This document shows positions 6,879 through 15,823 of a DNA stretch of 64,000 nt, piece after piece. The notes beneath the pieces are model-generated. The model worked only from the letters and a program-made list of their open reading frames with translations, had not been told where the DNA came from and did not search any database. The stretch's first letter is position 1. The number at the start of each line of letters is the position of its first letter. This DNA is from Thioalkalivibrio sp. AKL19 (GTDB lineage: Bacteria; Pseudomonadota; Gammaproteobacteria; Ectothiorhodospirales; Ectothiorhodospiraceae), in the NCBI RefSeq assembly GCF_000420165.1, contig NZ_ATUK01000010.1, positions 62,001 through 126,000 on the forward strand, read 5' to 3'. The translations under genes were made by a program, and so were the position numbers.

Positions 6879-8816
6879 ATGACATCCCTGACCCCCCTCT
6901 CCAGTGTCGGCTTCGGCACCCGCCTGACGCTGATGATCCTTTCTCTTATCGTGGGCGCGATCCTCATCGTTGCCACCCTCATCTTCTTGCAGTACCGCGC
7001 CTCCTACACTGACGCGACCATCGACCGGCTTCACGCAATGGGCGAATCCAACGCCCAGTCCTTCAACGAATGGCTCGTGGGGCGGCAGGATGAAATGCGC
7101 TACCTCGCAGGCCTCGATGCAGCCCGCGGCATGGACCTCGATGAACTCGAGCACCTGCTCGAGCAGATCGCCTCGCTGCGCGGCGAATACGACACGATCT
7201 TTGTCGTGAATGCCGACGGCATGGGCGAGGTCGGGGTGGCCTTCGACGGACAGGCTCGCGTCCTCAGCCGCGAGGAGGCGAATGATTTCAATGTGCCCGA
7301 CCGGGCGTGGTTCCAGAGCGCGATCAGTGGGGAGGACACCTTCTCGCGGCCGGTGGTTTCCCGCGCGACGGGCAATCGGGTCAGCACCGTCGCAATCCCA
7401 ATCGAAGGGCCGGATGGTGAACCACTTGCCGTGATGCGCGGGGCGGTGCAACTCGACACGATCTTCGATCGGGTCAACGCGATCGATCTCGGTGAGGGGT
7501 CCGAGATCTACCTCGTGGACCGCGACCGCCAGCCCGTGACCCCGGTGGACTCGGCCCCCGATACGGACCAGCCAATCGACACCCGGGCTGCACAGGCTAT
7601 CGCCGCGGGTGATAGCGGAGTCGGACGCTACCAAAACGCGATCGGGACTGCGGTGATCGGTAGCTTTACCGACATCCCCCTGCTTGGCTGGGGCCTGCTG
7701 ATGGAGCTCGACGAAGGGGTCGCACTGGCCGAACTGCAACGCGCGCTGTGGTGGGTCGTCGGCCTCACCATCGTCATCCTGATCGTGGCCTCGCTGATCA
7801 GCCTCGGGGTGATCCGAAACATCCTGCGTACACTAGGGGGCGATCCTGCCTACGCATCTAACGTCGTCCGCCAGGTCTCGGAGGGCGACATGACCGTCCC
7901 GATCCAGCTGCGCAAGGGCGATGACTCGTCGTTGCTCGCGGCCATCGCCACCATGCAGTCCCGCCTGCGCGAACTGATCGGCAGCGTTCGCGGCCATGCC
8001 GAGGAAGTCGCCTCGGCCGCTACCGAGCTTTCGCACATCAACGAAGAGACCGACAAGGGTGTGAATCGCCAGAACGCCCAGCTCAGTGACGCGGCCGCGG
8101 CGATCAACGAGATGACCGCGACCGTCGAGGAGGTCGCCCACAACAGCCAGAGCACGGCAGATGTCGTGCGAGAGACCACGGAACAGGCCCAGAGTGGCCG
8201 CAACGTGGTCAGCGCGTCGGTCACCTCGATCAACAAGCTCTCGAACGAGATCCAGAGCACCGCCGAGGTCATCACGGCGCTCAAGGGTGACAGCGACAAC
8301 ATCGGCGACATCCTGCAGGTCATCAACAACGTCGCCGACCAGACCAACCTGCTAGCTCTGAACGCCGCAATCGAGGCAGCCCGCGCAGGGGAAGACGGTC
8401 GTGGGTTCGCGGTGGTCGCCGAGGAGGTTCGCAACCTCGCCGTCCGCACGCAGGAGTCAATCACCGAGATTCAGCAGATGATCGAGGCGGTGCAGAAGCG
8501 TGCGGATCAGGCCGTAACGGCGATGGCCGCCAGCCAGACCCAGGCCCAAGATGGCGTGGATCAGGTCAACCAGGCGGGCACGTCGCTCGAACAGATTGTC
8601 GCCGCGGTCGAAAAGATCGAGGACATGACGCGGCAAATCGCGAGCGCAGCCGAAGAGCAGTCGGCCACCTCCAACGAGATCAACCGCAATATCCACTCGG
8701 TCAGCGAAGTCTCGGAACACAACGCCACTAACGTCGTACAAATGGGTCAGGCTAGCGAGACCCTGGCCGGGTTGTCCGAGCAACTGCGCGAGATCGTCAA
8801 CCGCTTCAAGGTCTGA
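6879..8816 (+). CDS. Methyl-accepting chemotaxis protein
   Basis: A 645-residue chemoreceptor. Transmembrane helix 1 is at about 15-37. A periplasmic sensor of about 245 residues with Cache-like character follows ([43 protein letters not shown]). Helix 2 lies at about 287-309, then HAMP and the cytoplasmic signalling tip with the conserved hairpin ([20 protein letters not shown]). The ATG at 6879 has AAGGA seven bases upstream. The ligand is unknown. It is monocistronic with a sigma-28-type promoter, which implies flagellar-regulon expression. Confidence 0.92.
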   Translation: MTSLTPLSSVGFGTRLTLMILSLIVGAILIVATLIFLQYRASYTDATIDRLHAMGESNAQSFNEWLVGRQDEMRYLAGLDAARGMDLDELEHLLEQIASLRGEYDTIFVVNADGMGEVGVAFDGQARVLSREEANDFNVPDRAWFQSAISGEDTFSRPVVSRATGNRVSTVAIPIEGPDGEPLAVMRGAVQLDTIFDRVNAIDLGEGSEIYLVDRDRQPVTPVDSAPDTDQPIDTRAAQAIAAGDSGVGRYQNAIGTAVIGSFTDIPLLGWGLLMELDEGVALAELQRALWWVVGLTIVILIVASLISLGVIRNILRTLGGDPAYASNVVRQVSEGDMTVPIQLRKGDDSSLLAAIATMQSRLRELIGSVRGHAEEVASAATELSHINEETDKGVNRQNAQLSDAAAAINEMTATVEEVAHNSQSTADVVRETTEQAQSGRNVVSASVTSINKLSNEIQSTAEVITALKGDSDNIGDILQVINNVADQTNLLALNAAIEAARAGEDGRGFAVVAEEVRNLAVRTQESITEIQQMIEAVQKRADQAVTAMAASQTQAQDGVDQVNQAGTSLEQIVAAVEKIEDMTRQIASAAEEQSATSNEINRNIHSVSEVSEHNATNVVQMGQASETLAGLSEQLREIVNRFKV

Positions 8817-8855
8817 CGCCGATCAGGACGCGCGGGGGACATGGGGCCAGACGAT

Positions 8856-9281
8856 CTACCCCGCGCGCCCCCCGCTTTCGGGTGCGAAGCATACCGGCGA
8901 GGCACGCTCGTCCGTTGGTTCCTCCTCGGCCCGTTCGGCGTCGAGGAGATCGCGCAGGACCACCGCGTGGCTGTGCTCGACGTCCCGGGTCGCCGTCAGC
9001 AGCGTCAGGCGGCCGCGACGGGCATACCCCAGCAAGCGGCCCCAGGCCTCGGGAGCCGCTCCCAGTTCCGCCCGGTACCGGCGACAGAACTCGCGCCAGC
9101 GCTCCACATCGTGGCCGAACCAGCGTCGCAGGTCGGTGGACGGAGCGAGCGACTTTTCCCAGGCATCCAGCGCGAGCGCCGACTTTTTCACTCCGCGCGG
9201 CCACAGGCGGTCGACCAGCACACGCGTCCCATCCCCGGGATCGACCGGGTCGTAGACGCGCCGGATCAGCACCCGTTCCAT
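8856..9281 (-). CDS. DUF488 family protein
   Basis: A 141-residue protein of the DUF488 family, recognised by RVLVDRLWPRGVKK near the N-terminus and the later RRYRAEL and LTLLTATRDVEHSHA segments. Function is unknown; Arg- and Asp-rich conserved motifs suggest an enzyme or nucleic-acid-binding role. The ATG at 9281 follows the stop of the osmolyte amidotransferase by 7 bases, so the two are probably co-transcribed. The 3' end converges on the chemoreceptor gene. Confidence 0.85.
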   Translation of the reverse strand: MERVLIRRVYDPVDPGDGTRVLVDRLWPRGVKKSALALDAWEKSLAPSTDLRRWFGHDVERWREFCRRYRAELGAAPEAWGRLLGYARRGRLTLLTATRDVEHSHAVVLRDLLDAERAEEEPTDERASPVCFAPESGGRAG

Positions 9282-9288
9282 ACGGCGA

Positions 9289-11073
9289 TTACCCGTCCAC
9301 GTGGGTCTGCAACCAGTACTCCAGCAGGGCGGCGTGCCAGAGCTTGGAACCCTGGATACGGGTGAAGTACTGGTCGGGTGCATCCAGCAACTTGTCGATG
9401 TAGGCCGGCTGATAAAGGCCCCGCTCGCGCGAGGCGCGCGAGGTGAGGATGTCGCGCATGAACTGGAGGAAGTCGCCGCGCACGTACTTGAGCGCCGGCA
9501 CCGGGAAGTAGCCCTTGGGCCGGTCCAGTATCGCGTCCGGCAGCCGGCCGCGGGCGATGCGACGCAGGACGTCCTTGCCACCATCACCAAGCTTCAGGTG
9601 TGGCGGCATCGCGGCGGCGGTCTCGACCAGCTCGTGGTCCAGGAACGGTACCCGGGCCTCCAGGCCGAAGGCCATGGTCATGTTGTCCACACGCTTGACC
9701 GGGTCGTCCACGATCAGCGTGGTCACGTCCAGCGCCAGCACGGCGTCGATGAAGGAATCCGCGCGGTCGGTCTCGAGTTCGGCGAACTGTTCGCGCAGCC
9801 AGTCACCGGTGACGTCGTTCGCCGGCGGGTGACGCAGCATCTCGGCCATCTCCGGATGGTCGCGGTCGAAGTAGTGGCGCCGAAAACGCTCCACCCAGTC
9901 GCCATGGCGATCCTCCGCCATCTGCGGATACCAGAAGTAGCCGCCGAAGACCTCGTCGGCGCCCTGACCGGACTGCACCACCTTCACATGCTGCGAGACC
10001 TGCTCGGACAGCAGATAGAAAGCGACCGCATCCTGGCCGAACATCGGCTCGGCCATCGCCCCCACGGCCTCCGGCAGGCGCGCCAGCACCTGATCGTTGG
10101 GGATCAACGTGGCCTGGTGGTCGGTGGCATAACGCTCGGCGACCGGATCCGAGTATTCGAACTCGGAACCCTTCTCCTCCGGCTGGTCCTCGAAGCCGAC
10201 GGTAAAGGTGCGCAGATCCTGCGCACCCTCCTCCATCGCCAGCGCGACCAGCAGGGAGGAATCCAGCCCACCGGAGAGCAGCACGCCGACGGGCACATCG
10301 GCGACCTCCAGCCGCTTGCGCACTGCCTGGCGCAGCGAATGCTCGATGCGTTCCTGCCACTCGCCGTCCGATACCGGCTCGGCGGGGCGGTGCGCATGCA
10401 GCGTCCAGTAGCGCTGCAGACGCTCCTGCCCACGCGCATCGATGCTCAGGTAGTGCCCCGGCTCCAGCTTGCGGATGCCACGCAGGACGGTACGCGGCGC
10501 GGGCACCACCGCGTGCAGCGAGAACAGCATGTGCAACGCCTCGGCATCCAGCTCGGTATCCACGTCGCCGGCCGCCAGCAGGGCCTGGGTGTTGGAAGCG
10601 AAGCGAATGCCATCGCCGACGCGGGCCAGATACAGCGGCTTGATGCCCATGCGGTCGCGTGCCAGCAACAGGCGCTGGGCGTTCCCGTCAAACAGCGCGA
10701 ACGCAAACATCCCGTGCAGCCGGGCGACGATGCCCTCGCCCCACTCGGCATAGCCGCGCAGGATGACCTCGGTATCGCCGGTGGAGAAGAAACGATGGCC
10801 GCGGCCTTCCAGCTCCGTGCGCAGCGCGCGGAAGTTGTAGATCGCGCCGTTGAACACCAGCGCCAGCCCGGTCTCCGGGTCGAACATCGGCTGGTGCGAG
10901 CGTTGCGAGAGGTCCAGGATCGACAGCCGGCGGTGCCCCAGGGCCACACGCCCGGAGGCCCACAGCCCATCGGCGTCCGGCCCGCGCCGTTCCAGACAGG
11001 GCAGCATGTGCGCGACGGCCTCGCCACTCGCGCGCCGCTCGCCCCAGACGAATTCTCCTGCGATCCCGCACAT
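9289..11073 (-). CDS. N-acetylglutaminylglutamine amidotransferase (asparagine-synthase family)
   Basis: A 594-residue class II glutamine amidotransferase with Cys2 as the predicted glutaminase nucleophile (MCGIAGE). The asparagine synthetase domain carries the pyrophosphate loop SGGLDSS at 267-273. Segments such as NGAIYNF, DTEVILRGYAEWG, FSLHAVVPAPRT and QSGQGADEVFGGY match the AsnB paralogue that amidates N-acetylglutaminylglutamine, a compatible solute of halotolerant bacteria, more closely than ordinary AsnB. Its usual partner, the ATP-grasp/GNAT synthetase, is not adjacent in this window. AAGGAAAT lies before the ATG. Product assignment rests on remembered family similarity. Confidence 0.75.
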   Translation of the reverse strand: MCGIAGEFVWGERRASGEAVAHMLPCLERRGPDADGLWASGRVALGHRRLSILDLSQRSHQPMFDPETGLALVFNGAIYNFRALRTELEGRGHRFFSTGDTEVILRGYAEWGEGIVARLHGMFAFALFDGNAQRLLLARDRMGIKPLYLARVGDGIRFASNTQALLAAGDVDTELDAEALHMLFSLHAVVPAPRTVLRGIRKLEPGHYLSIDARGQERLQRYWTLHAHRPAEPVSDGEWQERIEHSLRQAVRKRLEVADVPVGVLLSGGLDSSLLVALAMEEGAQDLRTFTVGFEDQPEEKGSEFEYSDPVAERYATDHQATLIPNDQVLARLPEAVGAMAEPMFGQDAVAFYLLSEQVSQHVKVVQSGQGADEVFGGYFWYPQMAEDRHGDWVERFRRHYFDRDHPEMAEMLRHPPANDVTGDWLREQFAELETDRADSFIDAVLALDVTTLIVDDPVKRVDNMTMAFGLEARVPFLDHELVETAAAMPPHLKLGDGGKDVLRRIARGRLPDAILDRPKGYFPVPALKYVRGDFLQFMRDILTSRASRERGLYQPAYIDKLLDAPDQYFTRIQGSKLWHAALLEYWLQTHVDG

Positions 11074-11136
11074 CGGTTATTTCCTTGTTGATTCTTGTTG
11101 GGTTGGCTTGCGCCGCCATTCTCCGACCCAGGCAGG

Positions 11137-11162
11137 GGCTTCGCGTGCGAGCACGCTCCTAC
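11137..11162 (-). repeat. REP-type hairpin (GTAGGAGCGTGCTCGCACGC)
   Basis: Read on the minus strand the sequence starts GTAGGAGCGTGCTCGCACGCG. This has the layout of the GTAGGAGCG...GCGA REP family known from Pseudomonas and relatives, which is mobilised by RAYT transposases. The stem GCGTGC/GCACGC is perfect. It lies between the LysR gene and the osmolyte amidotransferase gene. No RAYT gene is in the window. Confidence 0.6.
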
Positions 11163-11175
11163 CCGGGACTTCCTG

Positions 11176-12066
11176 TCAGGAAGCGGGATCGGCGCGAAAA
11201 GCCCGCTCCAGTTCTTCCATCAGGGACTGGCTGGCCACGCCCGCGCGGTCGCGATCGGCATGGGCGATATGGAATGGCACCATGTGGCGTGCCCCGGCCT
11301 CGAGATTCAGTTCGACCAGGCGCGCGGCGGCAAGGTCCCCGGCAATGCGATCCTCCGGCACCCAGGCGAAGCCGATGCCCGAGCGCAGGATCTCGCAGGC
11401 CGTACCCATGTGCGAGACCGTCCAGCGCTGGTCGGCCTCCAGCCAGCCGCCCTCGCCGGAACCCTGGTCACCCGAATCGCGCACCACGACCTGGCGATGC
11501 GCCTGCAGGTCGCGCCGGGTCAGCGCCTTGCCCGCCTGCGCCAGGGGATGCGACGGATGCGCGACACAGACCATGGACAACTCGCCGAGGCAGCTCCCGA
11601 GATAGCCGGAGGGCAGTTCCGGCCCCAGCAGGATATCCACGGCCGCATCCCGCAACATGTCGGGCCCCCCGCTCAGCACCACCTCGTACAGCTGAATCCG
11701 GGTGGCCGGGTAGGCCCGCGAGAAGGCCTCCAGGGCCCCGATCACCGGTTCGCGGGGGAGGAGCTGGTCGACCGCCAGCCGGATCTCGGACTCCACTCCC
11801 GCCGCCAGTGCCTCGGCCAGGGTCTCGATCTCCGCCGCCTCTTCCAGCAAGTGCCCGGCCCGGCGCAGCAGCGCCTCGCCAGCGGGCGTAAGCACGGCCT
11901 TGCGCCCCTGCACCTGGAATACGTCCACGCCCAGCTGCTCTTCCAGTTTCTGCACCGCGTGGTTGATGCTCGACGGGCTCTTGTGCACCCGTTCCGCGGC
12001 GCGCGCAAAGCCGCCCGCCTCCACCACCGCCTGCAGCATCCGCCATTGTTCCAGGGTGACACGCAT
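11176..12066 (-). CDS. LysR family transcriptional regulator
   Basis: A 296-residue LysR protein: an N-terminal winged helix-turn-helix (FARAAERVHKSPSSINHAVQKLEEQLG, about 18-44) and a periplasmic-binding-protein-like effector domain from about 90. The ATG at 12066 is selected; the longer in-frame reading to 12264 would translate the inverted-repeat element at 12097-12186 and is rejected. The target is unknown. The downstream neighbour, 100 bases away on the same strand, is the osmolyte amidotransferase. Confidence 0.88.
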   Translation of the reverse strand: MRVTLEQWRMLQAVVEAGGFARAAERVHKSPSSINHAVQKLEEQLGVDVFQVQGRKAVLTPAGEALLRRAGHLLEEAAEIETLAEALAAGVESEIRLAVDQLLPREPVIGALEAFSRAYPATRIQLYEVVLSGGPDMLRDAAVDILLGPELPSGYLGSCLGELSMVCVAHPSHPLAQAGKALTRRDLQAHRQVVVRDSGDQGSGEGGWLEADQRWTVSHMGTACEILRSGIGFAWVPEDRIAGDLAAARLVELNLEAGARHMVPFHIAHADRDRAGVASQSLMEELERAFRADPAS

Positions 12067-12096
12067 CAGTCGGCCCGCCCGCGCTCGCGCCCCGAT

Positions 12097-12186
12097 AGGG
12101 AAACGCCGATTGATGTGCACGTTCGCGCCCGGTCCAGGAAAACAGGGAGCACCCACGCGAACGTGTACATTAATCAGTGTTTCCCT
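12097..12186. mobile_element. MITE-like inverted-repeat element, copy 1 (90 bp)
   Basis: The left end AGGGAAACGCCGATTGATGT and the right end, read in reverse complement, AGGGAAACACTGATTAATGT, form imperfect terminal repeats that continue inward as GCACGTTCGCG / CGCGAACGTGTAC. The whole element can fold into a near-complete hairpin. It is non-coding, and no target-site duplication is evident. It lies 31 bases before the LysR start and contributes the stop codon (TAA at 12172-12170) of the gene to its right. Confidence 0.75.
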
Positions 12187-12574
12187 GGTGCTCGTCCGGG
12201 CATCCACAACCCGGATTGTGGGCGCGGGCGTGCCACTCCTCGCGCAGGGAGGCATAGGCCGCACCGGTCAGCAGAACCAGGTGCACCGTGGAGGGATAGA
12301 TCCGGCCGTCCAGGCGCAGGGTCTCGGTCAGTTCGGGATCGCGGCCTTCGGGGATGTAGAAGAAATCCACCCCCTCGCGCAACTGATCCTTGCGCGCCTT
12401 GAACAGACGAAAGGCCGTGCCCTTGGGCACCCCGTTCCACTCATCGACCTGGCGCAGGCTCAGGGTCGCATAGCCGGCGTGGATAATCGGCTCCGGCACC
12501 GGACCGGCAGCGGAACCTTCGCGCCCGTGAAACCGTCCCGCACTACGGGGGTCTTCAACTGTATCGGTATCCAT
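12170..12574 (-). CDS. Protein of unknown function, possible DNA-binding
   Basis: A 134-residue protein that I do not recognise. The centre (DEWNGVPKGTAFRLFKARKD, then EGVDFFYIPEG) looks like a small helical nucleic-acid-binding module, followed by a hydrophobic stretch (TVHLVLLTGAAYASL). The tail has two Cys residues (CGCPDE). The ATG at 12574 is chosen over a GTG at 12589. Its last codons and stop lie inside the inverted-repeat element at 12097-12186, so the original C-terminus may have been altered by insertion. It is divergent from sohB with 53 bases between starts. Confidence 0.6.
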   Translation of the reverse strand: MDTDTVEDPRSAGRFHGREGSAAGPVPEPIIHAGYATLSLRQVDEWNGVPKGTAFRLFKARKDQLREGVDFFYIPEGRDPELTETLRLDGRIYPSTVHLVLLTGAAYASLREEWHARAHNPGCGCPDEHQGNTD

Positions 12575-12627
12575 GCTGGCATTATGCACGCACCGACTTC
12601 GAGCACCCCATCCAACCGGGACACGAA

Positions 12628-13728
12628 ATGGAATTTCTTCAGGAATACGGACTCTTCCTCGCCAAGGCCGCCACGGCCGTCATCGCGGCGCTCATCGTGT
12701 TGAGTGCAATCGGCGGCCTGGTCGCCCGCTCGCGCGAGCGCCGGCCGGACCGCCTGAACGTCAAGCGCCTGAACGATCGCTTCGAACGCATGGAAAAGAC
12801 CGTGCGGCGCGCGGTCGAACGCCGCCGCGGCCGCATCGAGCGCCTGCGGAACTGGACCGCGCGCAAGCTGGGACGCGCGAACGCCGCCCCGGGCACGGAG
12901 ACCCCCCAGGGCGCCACGTCCGGGGTCGGAGCGACCGGCGGCCCGGACGAGGCGCAATCTGACGACGGCACCACCGCCGAGCGCCCGCGCGTGTACGTCC
13001 TGCGCTTCGACGGCGACATCCGCGCGTCCAGCGTCGAGAGTCTGCGCGAGGAGGTCACCGCCATCCTCACCATGGCGCGCCCGGAGCAGGACCGCGCCAT
13101 CATCTGTCTGGAGAGCCCGGGCGGGCTGGTGCCCTCCTACGGGCTCGCGGCCGCCCAGCTGGCACGTCTGCGCGAGGGCGGACTGGACCTGACCGTGGCG
13201 GTGGATCGTGTCGCCGCCAGCGGCGGCTACATGATGGCGGCGGTCGGGCACCGCATCGTGGCGGCTCCGTTCGCGGTGCTCGGCTCCATCGGCGTGGTCG
13301 CGCAGATCCCCAACTTTCACCGCTGGTTGTCGCGCAACGACATCGACGTCGAGCTGCTGACCGCTGGCGAATACAAGCGCACCCTGACCATGCTGGGCGA
13401 GAACACCGACGAGGGCCGCAAGAAATTCCGCGAACAGCTGGAAGAGGCCCACGAGCTGTTCAAGACCTTTCTCGCCCGCTACCGCCCGCAACTGGACCTG
13501 GACCTGGTTGCCACCGGCGAACACTGGTACGGCGAACAGGCACGCGAGATGGGGCTGGCCGACGAACTCCGCACCAGCGACGACCTGCTGCTGGAGTTGA
13601 CCCGCGAGGCGGACGTCTTCGAACTGACCTATCACCGCCCGCAGACCCTGGGCCGGCGCATCACCTTCGCCATGGAGTCCATCCTCGAACGCGTCCTGCG
13701 CAGTCAGGGACCCGAGAGCCGGATGTAG
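12628..13728 (+). CDS. sohB: SohB-like S49 serine protease
   Basis: A 366-residue inner-membrane peptidase. An N-terminal transmembrane helix (about 12-33) precedes a charged Arg-rich region and the ClpP-like S49 domain. The serine nucleophile is Ser198 in DRVAASGGYMMA, and the general-base lysine is Lys250 in AGEYKRT, giving the Ser-Lys dyad of SppA/SohB. The region GSIGVVAQIPNF is also conserved. Length and single-domain layout fit SohB rather than full SppA. The ATG at 12628 is close to the divergent unknown gene. Confidence 0.9.
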   Translation: MEFLQEYGLFLAKAATAVIAALIVLSAIGGLVARSRERRPDRLNVKRLNDRFERMEKTVRRAVERRRGRIERLRNWTARKLGRANAAPGTETPQGATSGVGATGGPDEAQSDDGTTAERPRVYVLRFDGDIRASSVESLREEVTAILTMARPEQDRAIICLESPGGLVPSYGLAAAQLARLREGGLDLTVAVDRVAASGGYMMAAVGHRIVAAPFAVLGSIGVVAQIPNFHRWLSRNDIDVELLTAGEYKRTLTMLGENTDEGRKKFREQLEEAHELFKTFLARYRPQLDLDLVATGEHWYGEQAREMGLADELRTSDDLLLELTREADVFELTYHRPQTLGRRITFAMESILERVLRSQGPESRM

Positions 13729-13804
13729 AAACCGCGGCCAGAAGGAACGCTTCGGCACGGGAAAACGTCAACCTTTCACAAACCCATGCAACGAGGAGTC
13801 CCCG

Positions 13805-14308
13805 ATGAACCGGAACAATCACTCGCTAACCCGACTGCTGCTGATCCTGCTGGCCACCGCCAGCCTGCTGGCCGCACCCCTGCTCGCCGGGGCGGACGAC
13901 ACGATGCCGTGGGGCTCGGCCGAGAAGATGGACCGGCAATACGAGCCCCGCAAGGTGGTCTATGACGTCTACACCAGCAGCCCGCGCGAGCTGGAAATGG
14001 TGCTGGATCGCGTAAGCATGCTGAACAACGTCTACGAGGCCGACCCGTTCGAATCACATATCGTCATGGTGCTGCACGGGGCCGAGGTGCCGTATTTCAC
14101 CCGCGACGAATTCGACGAGCACGAAGAGCTGATGCGCCGGGCGCGCTCGCTGACCCAGGCCGGCAACATCGAATTCCGCATGTGCGAGGCCTCGGCCCGC
14201 CTGCGCGGCATCGAGCTGGACGACATCCACGGTTTCGTGAACGTCGTGCCCATGGCGGATGCCGAGATCATCGAACTCCAGCACGAGGGTTACCTCCTGA
14301 TGCAGTAA
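13805..14308 (+). CDS. Exported DsrE/DsrF-like protein
   Basis: A 167-residue protein with a clear signal peptide (hydrophobic 10-27, cleavage near GADD at 29-32) and a mature DsrE-like domain (VYDVYTSS, then LNNVYEADP, then VLHG). The conserved-type cysteine is Cys127 in EFRMCEAS, where DsrE-fold proteins carry a sulfur-binding cysteine. Cytoplasmic DsrE proteins shuttle sulfane sulfur; this one is exported, so its partner is probably periplasmic. ATG 13805 has GAGGAG about 9 bases upstream. It is followed by another exported protein (DUF302). Confidence 0.8.
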   Translation: MNRNNHSLTRLLLILLATASLLAAPLLAGADDTMPWGSAEKMDRQYEPRKVVYDVYTSSPRELEMVLDRVSMLNNVYEADPFESHIVMVLHGAEVPYFTRDEFDEHEELMRRARSLTQAGNIEFRMCEASARLRGIELDDIHGFVNVVPMADAEIIELQHEGYLLMQ

Positions 14309-14343
14309 GGCCGGCCCCTGCGCCTGCCATCCTTCCGCACCGC

Positions 14344-14391
14344 CGGACGCCGGAACATGTCTCTCCGCATCTCGGACATGGCCGGCGTCCG
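14344..14391. terminator. Strong intergenic hairpin between the DsrE-like and DUF302 genes
   Basis: CGGACGCCGG (14344-14353) plus CATGTC (14356-14361) pair with GACATG (14375-14380) plus CCGGCGTCCG (14382-14391), giving a 16-bp stem with a small bulge. No T-run follows, so it may be a weak terminator, an mRNA-stabilising hairpin or a small repeat. It lies 36 bases after the DsrE-like stop. Confidence 0.45.
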
Positions 14392-14575
14392 CCCATCCCC
14401 GCATGCTGGTCCCACTGTCCGGGCGGAGGGTCGACGTTCGCGAGCCCTGCAAGTTCTGCATCCATCGCCTACCTTCCGCGGCATGGGCACGCCGTTCGTG
14501 ATCCAGGCGCCTCGGGATCGGCGATGCCGATCCGTTCCCCGGCCACGTCAATCCACTCGAGACAAGGACACCGTC

Positions 14576-15040
14576 ATGAATAAGACACTACTCACTGCCC
14601 TGCTACCCCTGGCCCTGACCGCGACCCCGGCGCTGGCCGCCGACGTGCCCGGCATGATCGCCAAGGCCAGCCCGCATTCGGCCTCCGAGACCCTGGACCG
14701 GCTGGAGAACGCGCTCGAGGCCAACGATGTCGGTGTCGCCCTGCGCTGGGACCACGCCGCAAAGGCGGCGGACGTGGATATCGATCTTGGTCCCACCGAG
14801 TTGCTGTTGTTTGGCAATCCGGCGCTGGGCAGCCACATGTTCACCAGCCAGCAGACCGCCGGAATCGATCTCCCGATGAAGGCCCTGGCCTGGACCGACG
14901 CGGACGGCCAGACCTGGCTGGCCTACAACGACCCGGAATGGATGGCCAAGCGGCACGGGATCGAGGATCGCGACGACATCCTCGACACCATGAGCAACGC
15001 GTTGGACAACCTGACCAACGCGGCCATCGCCGAGGACTGA
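14576..15040 (+). CDS. Exported DUF302 protein
   Basis: A 154-residue protein with a signal peptide (MNKTLLTALLPLALTATPALA) and a DUF302 domain (SASETLDRLENALEANDVGVALRWDH, then LLLFGNPALGSHMF, then LPMKALAWTDADGQTWLAYNDP). DUF302 proteins are small, often periplasmic, and of unknown function; they occur in many sulfur oxidisers. ATG 14576 follows AAGGACACCGTC. Its neighbour upstream is an exported DsrE-like protein, and a joint role in periplasmic sulfur handling is a guess. Confidence 0.85.
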   Translation: MNKTLLTALLPLALTATPALAADVPGMIAKASPHSASETLDRLENALEANDVGVALRWDHAAKAADVDIDLGPTELLLFGNPALGSHMFTSQQTAGIDLPMKALAWTDADGQTWLAYNDPEWMAKRHGIEDRDDILDTMSNALDNLTNAAIAED

Positions 15041-15103
15041 GCCTTTCGCCGGGAACCCCGGGTCCCGGCGCCCTTGCCGCTCGCCCCGGGCGGGCGATTC
15101 GCT

Positions 15104-15286
15104 AGGTAAACATTGATTATTGATTAATGTACACACTCGCGTTGGCACCCCAGGGTCCCCGATTCTGTGTGGCGCCCCGAAGACATCAAAAACGGGCGGG
15201 AAGAACCACTGCCCGCTGCCAGAGGCGCCTTGTCTCGGAAAACCTGGGGTGCCAAGGCGAGCGTGTACATTAATGAGTGTTTCCCT
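15104..15286. mobile_element. MITE-like inverted-repeat element, copy 2 (183 bp)
   Basis: The left end AGGTAAACATTGATTATTGA and the right end, reverse-complemented, AGGGAAACACTCATTAATGT match copy 1. Here the repeats extend inward for about 50 bases and include TTGGCACCCCAGG on both sides. The core contains no convincing gene. It fills most of the space between the DUF302 gene and the GTG start of the RimB-like gene, so it lies in the latter's promoter region. Confidence 0.78.
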
Positions 15287-15319
15287 ATAGTGAGGCTTCC
15301 ACCCGCACCGGGAGCCGAC

Positions 15320-15823
15320 GTGGATCGCCCGTCCCCTTCCAGCCTCACCGCAGCCACCGCCGACCATCGGTCCGTCCTGGGCTGGCGCGAATGGGTCGGA
15401 CTCCCCGATCTCGGCATCTCCGCGATCAAGTGCAAGGTCGACACCGGCGCGCGCAGTTCCGCCCTGCACACCTTCCGGATCGATCCGTTTACCCGCGGCG
15501 GTCGCGAGTGGGTGCGCTTCGGTATCCACCCGCACCAGCACGATGCCGAGACCGAGGTCTGGTGCGAAGCGCCGGTACTGGACATCCGCAGCGTGACCGA
15601 CTCGGGCGGGCACACCGCCGAGCGCTACTTCATCGCCACCCGGGTACAACTCGGATCGATCATGCTGCCCGTTGAACTTTCCCTGACCAGCCGCGATACC
15701 ATGCTCTTCCGCATGCTGCTCGGCCGCGAGGCCATGCGGGGTCGCTTCCTGGTCGACCCGCAGGCCTCGTTCGTCGCCAGCCACCGTGCGCCCAACCCAA
15801 CAGCCCAGCAGGCGCCTGAATGA
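15320..15823 (+). CDS. ATP-dependent zinc protease family (RimB-like)
   Basis: A 167-residue retropepsin-like aspartic protease-family protein (Pfam Zn_protease family). The active-site-like segment [14 protein letters not shown] contains the DTGA motif of aspartic proteases, so the older 'zinc protease' name may be misleading. The GTG at 15320 has GGGAG five bases upstream; longer readings would translate the repeat element. It overlaps rimK by 4 bases (ATGA). In several bacteria rimB, rimK and related genes act together on glutamate-modified ribosomal protein S6; a similar pairing is inferred here. Confidence 0.82.
   Translation: MDRPSPSSLTAATADHRSVLGWREWVGLPDLGISAIKCKVDTGARSSALHTFRIDPFTRGGREWVRFGIHPHQHDAETEVWCEAPVLDIRSVTDSGGHTAERYFIATRVQLGSIMLPVELSLTSRDTMLFRMLLGREAMRGRFLVDPQASFVASHRAPNPTAQQAPE

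Noticed and set aside
12097-12186. Insertion sequence with target-site duplication.
   Set aside because: Flanking bases (CGAT / GGTG) do not repeat, and no transposase is encoded. A MITE/REP-like element is the most that can be said.
11176-12264. Extended 362-residue LysR reading from 12264.
   Set aside because: The first 66 residues translate the inverted-repeat element and do not fit a LysR N-terminus. The ATG at 12066 gives the standard winged helix.
15104-15319. Extended N-terminus of the RimB-like gene from 15167.
   Set aside because: The added residues are translated repeat element. The GTG at 15320 has its own GGGAG ribosome site.
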